DNA of 6,558 nt from Thermoplasmata archaeon (GTDB lineage Archaea; Thermoplasmatota; Thermoplasmata; RBG-16-68-12), in the NCBI GenBank assembly GCA_021788795.1, contig JAJYKG010000123.1:1-6558 (forward strand), written 5' to 3'. The position numbers were made by a program, and so were the translations under genes. This document shows, one piece after another, positions 1-5,190 of this stretch (position 1 is the stretch's first letter; the number at the start of each line of letters is the position of its first letter). Below the pieces are notes generated by a model that was given only the letters and a program-made list of their open reading frames with translations, did not search any database and was not told the origin of the DNA.

Positions 1-7
1 CCGATCT
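1..7. other. Probable leftover Illumina adapter at contig edge
   Basis: The first seven bases, CCGATCT, are exactly the last seven bases of the standard Illumina adapter end (GCTCTTCCGATCT). Read from the other strand they are AGATCGG, the start of adapter read-through. They sit precisely at the end of the sequence, where untrimmed adapter is expected. A seven-base match can occur by chance, but its position, and the fact that it creates a stop codon inside an otherwise sensible YHS-type peptide, make contamination the simplest reading. Treat these bases as not genomic. Confidence 0.6.
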
Positions 8-60
8 CAGTACGCGTTGTGCGGGTTCACCGGCTTCTCGCACACGGGGTCGACCGCCAT
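8..60 (-). CDS. YHS-domain protein, N-terminal fragment cut by contig edge
   Basis: An ATG at 60 on the minus strand opens a peptide beginning MAVDPVCEKPV and ending NAY at the edge. A DPVC motif straight after the start, followed by a short stretch and a tyrosine, is how YHS domains begin. These are small cysteine-containing metal-binding modules found as stand-alone proteins, in multicopper oxidases and at the N-terminus of some copper ATPases. The usual residue after DPVC is Gly and here it is Glu, so the match is partial. An apparent TGA follows the tyrosine, but its last base lies in the suspected adapter, so the gene probably continues beyond the contig. A GAGGG at 64-68 lies three bases before the ATG. 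Only about 17 residues are visible, so the full protein type cannot be told. It diverges from the dehydrogenase at 166. Confidence 0.45.
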
Positions 61-63
61 GGG

Positions 64-68
64 CCCTC
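64..68 (-). promoter_or_regulatory. Possible Shine-Dalgarno for the YHS fragment
   Basis: On the minus strand GAGGG lies three bases before the ATG at 60. The spacing is short but workable. An AT-rich patch (CATATC on the minus strand, 98-103) about 40 bases before the ATG could be its TATA box, giving a leader of roughly 15 bases that includes this site. This is weak evidence, used mainly to support the choice of start. Confidence 0.3.
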
Positions 69-135
69 GTTCCTCGTCCTGGCCGAAGACACGGCTCGAT
101 ATGAAGCCTTCGCCCCCGGCGTCCGCCTCCGCGCG

Positions 136-142
136 TTTATAT
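136..142 (+). promoter_or_regulatory. TATA box for the Gfo/Idh dehydrogenase gene
   Basis: TTTATAT stands out in very GC-rich surroundings. Its centre is 27 bases before the GTG at 166, the distance from an archaeal TATA box to the transcription start. Transcription would therefore begin at or next to the start codon, giving a leaderless mRNA. The box reads nearly as well on the other strand (ATATAAA), but the YHS start at 60 is about 79 bases away on that side, so use in both directions would leave a leader of about 50 bases there. Confidence 0.6.
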
Positions 143-165
143 CGTCCCCCTCGATACACGGCGGC

Positions 166-1197
166 GTGGCCACGCGGGTCGGCGTCATCGGCGTGGGCTC
201 CATGGGCCAGAACCACGCCCGGGTGTATTCGGAGCTCGCGGACCTCGTGGGCATCGCCGACCCGGACGCGAAGCAGGGCGGGGCCGTCCTCAACCGCCTG
301 CAGAGCAGCGGCCCGGCGATCCACTGGTTCCCCGACTACCACGCCCTCCTGAAGGAGGACCTGGACGCCGTGAGCGTGTGCGTCCCGACGTCCCTCCACG
401 AGGACGTCGCGATGGACGTGATCCGCGCGGGGATCGACCTCCTCGTCGAGAAGCCGCTCGCCGCGACGGTCGGGCAGGCGAAGAAGGTCGCCGACGCCGC
501 GGAGCGGGCGGGTGTCACCCTGGCGGTGGGCCACGTGGAGCGCCACAACCCAGCGGTCGCCCTCGTGAAGCGGCAACTGGAGGCGGGGGACTTCGGCGAC
601 CTGATCACGCTCTCCTCGCGGCGGGTGAGCTCCTTCCCCGTCCGGGTGCGGGACGTCGGCGTGATCCTCGACCTCGGGGTGCACGACGTCGACGTGATCC
701 GCTACCTCGCCGGGTCCTACGTGGCCAGCGTCTACGCCCTCTCCGGCAAGGGCCGCGGCGAGGCCCACGAGAGCCACGCGAACATCCTCCTCCGCTTCGC
801 CAACGGCGTCCACGGCTTCGTCGAGGTGAACTGGCTCACGCCCACGCGCGTGCGGCACCTGGCGCTGACGTGCCTCAAGAGCTTCGTGGAGGTCGACTTC
901 GCGGAGCAGAGCATCTCCGTCAGCTCCGCAACCCTCGGGCGCATGGACCCGTTCAACCTCTACCAGGTCCCGCTGGAACACCACGTGCGCCGCGTGCAGG
1001 TGCGCAAGGAGGAGCCGCTCCGCCTCGAACTCGAGGACTTCCTCCACGCCGCGGAGACGGGCCGGGAGCCGCTCGTGACGGGCCGCGACGCGGTCGAGAC
1101 GCTACGGGTCGTCGAGGCCGCGGTCGTCTCGCGGCAGTACGGCCACGTGATCAACCTGGAGCCGCCCCACGCCGGCCCGCGGAAGCGCCGGCGCTAG
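166..1197 (+). CDS. Gfo/Idh/MocA-family oxidoreductase, probable UDP-GlcNAc 3-dehydrogenase
   Basis: A 343-residue NAD(P)-dependent sugar dehydrogenase of normal family length. The N-terminal Rossmann motif GVGSMG is at residues 9-14. The family's EKP motif is at 95-97 (EKPLA), followed by GHVERHNPA at 122-130 and LDLGVHDVDVIRYL at 168-181, which carries the Asp/His active-site region. WLTPTRVRHL (223-232) followed by a DFAEQ segment resembles the archaeal subgroup that contains the methanogen UDP-GlcNAc 3-dehydrogenase, which oxidises C3 to a keto group before amination. That subfamily assignment is from remembered motif similarity, not a search. An in-frame ATG at 19 would add 49 residues, but GTG at 166 is preferred: the Rossmann fold begins three residues later, and a TATA box sits 27 bases upstream. 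The neighbouring wecC- and wecB-type genes support a role in surface sugar synthesis. The tail is very basic (RKRRR). Confidence 0.85.
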   Translation: MATRVGVIGVGSMGQNHARVYSELADLVGIADPDAKQGGAVLNRLQSSGPAIHWFPDYHALLKEDLDAVSVCVPTSLHEDVAMDVIRAGIDLLVEKPLAATVGQAKKVADAAERAGVTLAVGHVERHNPAVALVKRQLEAGDFGDLITLSSRRVSSFPVRVRDVGVILDLGVHDVDVIRYLAGSYVASVYALSGKGRGEAHESHANILLRFANGVHGFVEVNWLTPTRVRHLALTCLKSFVEVDFAEQSISVSSATLGRMDPFNLYQVPLEHHVRRVQVRKEEPLRLELEDFLHAAETGREPLVTGRDAVETLRVVEAAVVSRQYGHVINLEPPHAGPRKRRR

Positions 1198-2492
1198 AAC
1201 TCGCCCTTCCCGATGCCGCGGTACACGAAGCCCCTGCGGACGACCTCGGGCCCCTCGAAGACGTTCCGGCCGTCGACGAACGCGCGGTGCCGCATGAGCC
1301 GCCTCGCTTTCTTCAGGTCGAGCCTGCGGTAGGCGTCGTGGGCCGTGACGATCGCGAGGCCGTCCGCCCCGCGGAGGACCTCGTCCAGGTCGCGGGAGAT
1401 CACGTACCCGCGCTCCGTGCGCGCGTACGGGTCGTGGATCGCCACGTCGGCGCCCCGCCTCCGCAGCTCCTGGATGAACGGCCGGGACGGCGTGTTCCGC
1501 GCATCCTCCGTGCCCTCCCGGAACGCGAACCCGAGGACCGCGACCTTCGCGCCCTTCATCTTCCGTCCCGCGGCGAGCAGGGCTTCCTCGACGAGCCGCG
1601 CCATGCGCTTGGGCATGTAGTCGTTGATGCCGCGGGCCAGGGGGATGAGCTCCGGCTTCGCCCCGGTCGCGGACGAGATGAGCAGCCACGGGTCCTTCGG
1701 GATGCAGTGGCCGCCCACGCCGGCGCCGGGCACGAGCATGGAGCGGTACGGGCAGGTGTTGACGAGCTCCCGCACGCGGTAGGCGTCCACGCCGAGCTCT
1801 TCGGAGATGAGCGCGACCTCGTTGGCGAAGGCGATCTGGACGTCCCAGTACGCGTTCTCGACCGTCTTCGCGACCTCCGCGGTCGTCCAGTCCGTGACGT
1901 GCAGGCCGCCCTTCACGAAGCGGCCGTAGAAGGCCTTCGCCTTCGCCGCGGAGCGGGCGTCCGGCGCGCCGAGGACACGGTCCAGGTTCGTGAGGTTGTA
2001 GAGGAGCTTCCCCGCGGTGATCCGCTCGGGGCAGTGGACGAGGGAGAAGTCCCGGCCCGCCCTCTTCTGGGAGGCGCGCTCGAGGGTGGGGCGCACGAGC
2101 TTCTCCATCGTGCCCGGGGCCAGGGTGGACTCGATGCTCACGAGGGCGCCGCGCTTCAGGTGCGGCCCCACGGACCCCAGGGCGGCCTTCAGCGCCCGGT
2201 ACTGCGGGTCGTGGGTCGTCGAGTCGATCGGCGTCTCCACGCAGACGACGACCACGTCGGCGTCCCCGATCTCGGCGGGGTCCGTGGACGCCACGAGACG
2301 GCCCTTCGACACGCCCTCCTGGAGGAGCGGGTGGATGCCGGGTTCCTTCCCGCGGAGCGGGTTGCGGCCCGCGTTGACCGCGCGTACCCTCGCGGGGTCG
2401 ATGTCGATGCCGACGACGTCCACGCCGGTCGCGGCGACGCTGGCGGCCACCGGCACGCCGACGTACCCGAGGCCGACGATCGCGACCTTCAT
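1194..2492 (-). CDS. wecC: UDP-sugar 6-dehydrogenase, UDP-ManNAc dehydrogenase (WecC) type
   Basis: A 432-residue member of the UDP-glucose/UDP-ManNAc dehydrogenase family, which oxidises C6 of a UDP-sugar to a uronic acid with two NAD+. The N-terminal NAD site is GLGYVGVPVA (7-16), with an acidic GIDID end (28-32). Then come VVCVETPID (82-90), IESTLAPGT (120-128), HCPER (153-157) and the central helix AEVAKTVENAYWD (205-217), whose Lys209 and Asn213 are catalytic-site positions. The catalytic Cys263 lies in GVGGHCIPKDPW. The C-terminal domain has GFAFREGTEDARNTPS (321-336) and VDGRN (407-411). All key residues are present. The N-acetylated substrate is inferred from the epimerase nearby; UDP-GlcNAc is an alternative. 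ATG at 2492 is chosen over the one at 2504 because it begins directly at MKVAIVG and is about 28 bases from the TATA box. Its stop overlaps that of the facing dehydrogenase. Confidence 0.9.
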   Translation of the reverse strand: MKVAIVGLGYVGVPVAASVAATGVDVVGIDIDPARVRAVNAGRNPLRGKEPGIHPLLQEGVSKGRLVASTDPAEIGDADVVVVCVETPIDSTTHDPQYRALKAALGSVGPHLKRGALVSIESTLAPGTMEKLVRPTLERASQKRAGRDFSLVHCPERITAGKLLYNLTNLDRVLGAPDARSAAKAKAFYGRFVKGGLHVTDWTTAEVAKTVENAYWDVQIAFANEVALISEELGVDAYRVRELVNTCPYRSMLVPGAGVGGHCIPKDPWLLISSATGAKPELIPLARGINDYMPKRMARLVEEALLAAGRKMKGAKVAVLGFAFREGTEDARNTPSRPFIQELRRRGADVAIHDPYARTERGYVISRDLDEVLRGADGLAIVTAHDAYRRLDLKKARRLMRHRAFVDGRNVFEGPEVVRRGFVYRGIGKGEF

Positions 2493-2517
2493 AGCCGCGC
2501 GCATGCGGCGCTCGCGG

Positions 2518-2523
2518 ATAAAA
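2518..2523 (-). promoter_or_regulatory. TATA box for wecC
   Basis: On the minus strand TTTTAT is preceded directly by GAAAG, a purine-rich stretch like an archaeal BRE. The centre lies about 28 bases before the ATG at 2492, predicting a leaderless transcript. It fits in the 55-base gap behind the LD-carboxypeptidase stop, so wecC probably has its own promoter even though the two genes point the same way. Confidence 0.6.
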
Positions 2524-2547
2524 CTTTCAACCCGAGCGGCCGGCGGC

Positions 2548-3537
2548 TCAGTCGAACGGCGATTCCGTGATCGTCAGCATGGGCTTGTCCGCGTCCACGG
2601 TGGCGCGCACGCCCACGGGCACGGGATGGTTCCACTTTCCGTGGCCGACGCACAGCCCGCTGAAGGACGGCGCGGACACGCGCTCGAGGTGGTCCGCAAG
2701 AACCTCCTCGAGGCTCGGCTGGGCCTCCTCGCGCTTCGAGAAGTGGGAGAACTGGCCCACGGCGATGCCCGCGGCGTCGCGGAGCTTCCCCGCGAGCTCG
2801 AACGCAGTCAGCTCGTACTCCACGTAGTACTCGGAGATGTGGACGTCCTCGAAGAACAGGATGCGATCCTTCGTGTCGACCTCGAACGGGGAACCGAGGG
2901 TGTGGGTCATCATGGAGAGGTTCCCGCCGATCGTGAGGCCGCTCGCCTTCCCCGGGTGCACGGTCCGGAGCAGCATGCCCTCGGGCGGGTTGCGGATCTC
3001 GCCCCACGGGTCCGGAGACGAGAGGAGCCGGAGCGCGCGGTCCAGCTTCGCCGGATCCGGCTTGCCCTTCTCCGGGTCCGGTTCGTCTGCCCCGACGGAC
3101 TCGACGCCGGGGCCGTGGAACGTCACGAGGCCGGCCCTCTGGTGGAAGGTCACGTGCAGCGTGGTGATGTCCGAGTAGCCCATGAAGATCTTCGGGTGGT
3201 CCCGGACCACGTCGAAGTCGAGGAGGGGGAGGAGGCGCATCGTGCCGTAGCCGCCCCGGGAGCAGATGACCGCGTCCACTTTGTCGTCGCGGAACGCGTC
3301 CAGGAGCTCCTTCGCCCGCATCTCGTCCGGCGCGGAGACCATGCCCCGCCGCGTGAGCCGCCGGGTGCACTCGCCCAGCACGACCTTGTACCCTTTCTTC
3401 CGGAGGTGCTCGACGCCTTGGCCGAGGCCGAAGGGCTCCGCGAAGCTCGCCGGGCTGACGACCGCGATCGTGGCGCCGCGCTTGAGGCGGGCCGGCTTCT
3501 GTCGCTGCATCGCGCGCGGGAGCGCGGTCGGGGGCAT
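2548..3537 (-). CDS. LD-carboxypeptidase, peptidase family S66
   Basis: A 329-residue S66 serine peptidase. The family includes LdcA, which trims D-Ala from murein tetrapeptides, and MccF, which cleaves microcin C-type peptidyl-nucleotides. The N-terminal strand is IAVVSPAS (24-31), then SRGGYGTMRLLP (93-104). The nucleophile is Ser122 in GYSDIT, and the other triad members fit Glu230 in FFEDV and His299 in VGHGKWNHPVPVG. HGP at 141-143 and GGNL at 204-207 are also typical. There is no signal peptide or membrane segment, so it should act in the cytoplasm. The start at 3537 has GGAGG four bases upstream; an in-frame ATG at 3603 lies inside a TATA-like box and would add a poor-looking 22-residue tail. 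The substrate in an archaeon without murein is unclear. It may process imported cell-wall peptides or give resistance to a peptide antibiotic; neither is shown here. Confidence 0.88.
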   Translation of the reverse strand: MPPTALPRAMQRQKPARLKRGATIAVVSPASFAEPFGLGQGVEHLRKKGYKVVLGECTRRLTRRGMVSAPDEMRAKELLDAFRDDKVDAVICSRGGYGTMRLLPLLDFDVVRDHPKIFMGYSDITTLHVTFHQRAGLVTFHGPGVESVGADEPDPEKGKPDPAKLDRALRLLSSPDPWGEIRNPPEGMLLRTVHPGKASGLTIGGNLSMMTHTLGSPFEVDTKDRILFFEDVHISEYYVEYELTAFELAGKLRDAAGIAVGQFSHFSKREEAQPSLEEVLADHLERVSAPSFSGLCVGHGKWNHPVPVGVRATVDADKPMLTITESPFD

Positions 3538-3541
3538 AACG

Positions 3542-3546
3542 CCTCC
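3542..3546 (-). promoter_or_regulatory. Shine-Dalgarno GGAGG deciding the LD-carboxypeptidase start
   Basis: On the minus strand a full GGAGG stands four bases before the ATG at 3537. This makes the gene different from its neighbours, whose promoters imply leaderless mRNAs, and it selects the 3537 start over the upstream ATG at 3603. The leader would be about 40 bases if the shared AT-rich box at 3599-3606 also works on this strand. Confidence 0.5.
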
Positions 3547-3598
3547 GCCCTGCCCGTCCCGTCGGTTCCGGACGGCCCCGGACAATCCTGTCGCAACG

Positions 3599-3606
3599 TT
3601 CATAAG
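3599..3606 (+). promoter_or_regulatory. TATA box for wecB, possibly shared with the divergent peptidase gene
   Basis: TTCATAAG is the only clearly AT-rich patch between the two divergent genes. Its centre is about 27 bases before the GTG at 3630, predicting a leaderless wecB transcript. On the minus strand it reads CTTATGAA and could drive the LD-carboxypeptidase with a leader of about 40 bases carrying GGAGG. One box serving both directions would tie their expression together by competition. That part is inference. Confidence 0.5.
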
Positions 3607-3629
3607 TGGCGTGCCCGGTGGACGCCGCG

Positions 3630-4691
3630 GTGAAGATCGCCAGCGTCGTCGGGGCCCGGCCCCAGTTCATCAAGGCGGCCCCGGTCAGCCGCGAGATCCG
3701 GGAGCACAACGAGGAGATCCTCGTCCACACGGGGCAGCACTACGACGAGAACATGAGCGAGGTGTTCTTCCAGGTCCTCGAGATCCCGACGCCCGACTAC
3801 AATCTCGGCGTGGGCTCCGGGAGCCACGCGGTCCAGACCGCGGAGATGATGAAAGGCCTCGAGGAGGTCTTCGCGAAGGAGCGCCCCGACTTCGTCCTCG
3901 TGTACGGGGACACGAACTCCACGATCGCGGGCGCCCTGACCGCGGCGAAGTCCGGACTGCCCCTCGGCCACGTCGAGGCCGGGCTGCGCTCCTACAACCG
4001 CACGATGCCCGAGGAGATCAACCGCGTCGTGACGGACCACCTGTCCACGGTGGTCTTCGCGCCCACGGAGACCGCGGTGGAGAATCTCGCGCGCGAGGGC
4101 ATCACCCGCGGCGTCCACATGGTCGGCGACGTCATGTACGACGTCGCGCTCCAGATGGCCCAGCCGGCGCGGGCCCGCGGCGTGCTCAAGCGGCACGGCC
4201 TCACCGCCGGGGACTACCTCCTCGCCACGGTCCACCGCCCGTCGAACGCGGACGACCGGGAGAACCTCGCGTCGATCGTCGAGGCCCTGACGGACTGCGG
4301 CCGCACGGTCGTCTTCCCCGTGCACCCGAGGACGCGGAAGAACCTCGAGGCGTTCGGCCTCTGGGACGCGCTGTCCGCGAAGGTGAAGGTCCTCCCGCCC
4401 GTGGACTACCTGGACTTCCTGGGCCTGCTCATGGACGCCGCCAAGGTGGTCACGGACAGCGGCGGCGTGCAGAAGGAGGCCTACTTCTTCGGCGTCCCCT
4501 GCGTCACCCTCCGGGACGAGACGGAGTGGATCGAGACCGTGGAGGACGGCTGGAACGCGCTCGTGGGCACGGACACGGAGGACATCCTCCACGCGATCGA
4601 GCACTTCAACCCGAGCGGGACGAAGTCGAAGTCCTTCGGCGACGGGCACGCCGCGGAGCGGATCGCGGCCGTCATCGACCAGCTCGGGTGA
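3630..4691 (+). CDS. wecB: Non-hydrolysing UDP-GlcNAc 2-epimerase (WecB/WbpI type)
   Basis: A 353-residue member of the UDP-GlcNAc 2-epimerase family, which inverts C2 to give the manno-configured UDP-sugar. Motifs in order: GARPQFIKAAP (8-18), HTGQHYD (33-39), VYGDTNST (91-98, Asp94), HVEAGLRS (114-121, Glu116), MPEEINR (126-132, Glu128/Glu129), VHRPSNAD (201-208, His202), HPRT (232-235), TDSGGVQKEAYFFG (275-288) and LRDETEWIETV (294-304). The fold is complete with no missing active-site residue. GSGSHAVQT (62-70) and the QKEAYFFG and DETEW forms look more like the WbpI group, which acts on UDP-GlcNAc3NAcA, than like E. coli WecB, so the true substrate is open. The GTG at 3630 begins directly at KIASVVGAR and lies about 27 bases from a TATA box; GTGs at 3606 and 3618 would only add stray residues. 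It probably feeds the WecC-type dehydrogenase in surface glycan synthesis. Confidence 0.92.
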   Translation: MKIASVVGARPQFIKAAPVSREIREHNEEILVHTGQHYDENMSEVFFQVLEIPTPDYNLGVGSGSHAVQTAEMMKGLEEVFAKERPDFVLVYGDTNSTIAGALTAAKSGLPLGHVEAGLRSYNRTMPEEINRVVTDHLSTVVFAPTETAVENLAREGITRGVHMVGDVMYDVALQMAQPARARGVLKRHGLTAGDYLLATVHRPSNADDRENLASIVEALTDCGRTVVFPVHPRTRKNLEAFGLWDALSAKVKVLPPVDYLDFLGLLMDAAKVVTDSGGVQKEAYFFGVPCVTLRDETEWIETVEDGWNALVGTDTEDILHAIEHFNPSGTKSKSFGDGHAAERIAAVIDQLG

Positions 4692-4746
4692 GTGGTCCCG
4701 CGGACCCGCTCGATGCGCCGCGGTAGTGAGAATGCGTACGGAACCG

Positions 4747-4752
4747 CTATAG
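4747..4752 (+). promoter_or_regulatory. TATA-like box before the 128-residue membrane protein
   Basis: CTATAG is centred about 30 bases before the ATG at 4780, in the 88-base gap after wecB. The transcript would have a leader of at most a few bases. It is a shorter box than the others, but nothing better lies in the gap. Confidence 0.45.
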
Positions 4753-4779
4753 TCGCGCAGGCGTGGGTTCCCTCCGGGG

Positions 4780-5166
4780 ATGCCTGCGGACGACGTGCTC
4801 ACGCTCCTGCTCCTCGCCGTCCTCTACCAGGTTCCGTTGATCTTGGCTGCGATGGCCTGCACCTGGGTCGTACACGAATGGTCGCTCCACGGCTGGACGC
4901 GCCTGGAGGGGCGCTCCCTCGCCTCCCGCGCGTTCTGGACGCGCACCGCGTGGGACCACCCCGGCCGCTTCTTTCCCTCGTACTTCCTCCTGTTCCTCGC
5001 GTTCCTGAACGTGTTCGAGCTGCCCTTCGTGTACCTGCCGAGCCTCCGCGGTCCGACCCTCGCCGCCACGCTCTTCGCGCTCGCCTGGTTCTTCGGATGG
5101 ACCGGCGGCCTCTTTGGCCTCGGCGCCGCCGCGCTCGGGGTTCGCCTGCGGAGCGCCACGGCTTAA
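4780..5166 (+). CDS. Small membrane protein of unknown function, three predicted helices
   Basis: A 128-residue protein that I do not recognise. Three hydrophobic stretches are visible: roughly residues 6-30 (LTLLLLAVLYQVPLILAAM), 65-87 (rich in Phe and Leu) and 92-120 (ending in a Gly/Ala/Leu-rich run). Between helices 1 and 2 is a polar, Trp- and Arg-rich segment (about 31-63) with HEWSLHGW and WDHPGRFF, containing His32, His37 and His60, which could lie at the membrane face or bind a ligand. There is no signal peptidase site or known catalytic motif. The ATG at 4780 begins the first hydrophobic stretch after only five residues and follows a TATA-like box. The gene stops 24 bases before the rhomboid start, and its TAA overlaps the rhomboid's TATA box, so a functional link is possible but unproven. 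Confidence 0.65.
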   Translation: MPADDVLTLLLLAVLYQVPLILAAMACTWVVHEWSLHGWTRLEGRSLASRAFWTRTAWDHPGRFFPSYFLLFLAFLNVFELPFVYLPSLRGPTLAATLFALAWFFGWTGGLFGLGAAALGVRLRSATA

Positions 5167-5168
5167 TA
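5162..5168 (+). promoter_or_regulatory. TATA box for the rhomboid gene, overlapping the upstream stop codon
   Basis: CTTAATA includes the TAA stop (5164-5166) of the preceding membrane protein. Its centre is 26 bases before the GTG at 5191, again the leaderless spacing. The rhomboid therefore seems to have its own promoter squeezed into a 24-base gap and need not rely on read-through from upstream. Confidence 0.55.
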
Positions 5169-5190
5169 GCGCGCCGCGGATGCGCCGCCC

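Noticed and set aside
19..165. A 49-residue N-terminal extension of the Gfo/Idh protein from the ATG at 19
   Set aside because: The extension would cover the promoter box at 136-142 and the divergent YHS start, and it precedes the Rossmann motif that normally begins these proteins.
378..2570. A very long plus-strand open frame of 730 codons
   Set aside because: It is rich in Arg, Pro, Gly and Ala without any motif, and crosses the Gfo/Idh gene and the reverse of wecC. It is a GC-driven shadow frame.
3538..3603. A 22-residue N-terminal extension of the LD-carboxypeptidase from the ATG at 3603
   Set aside because: That ATG lies inside the AT-rich box, and a GGAGG directly precedes the ATG at 3537, which already leaves a normal-length protein.
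3600..4802. A 400-codon minus-strand frame opposite wecB
   Set aside because: It is Val/Asp/His/Arg-rich without recognisable motifs and lies antisense to a gene with complete epimerase motifs.
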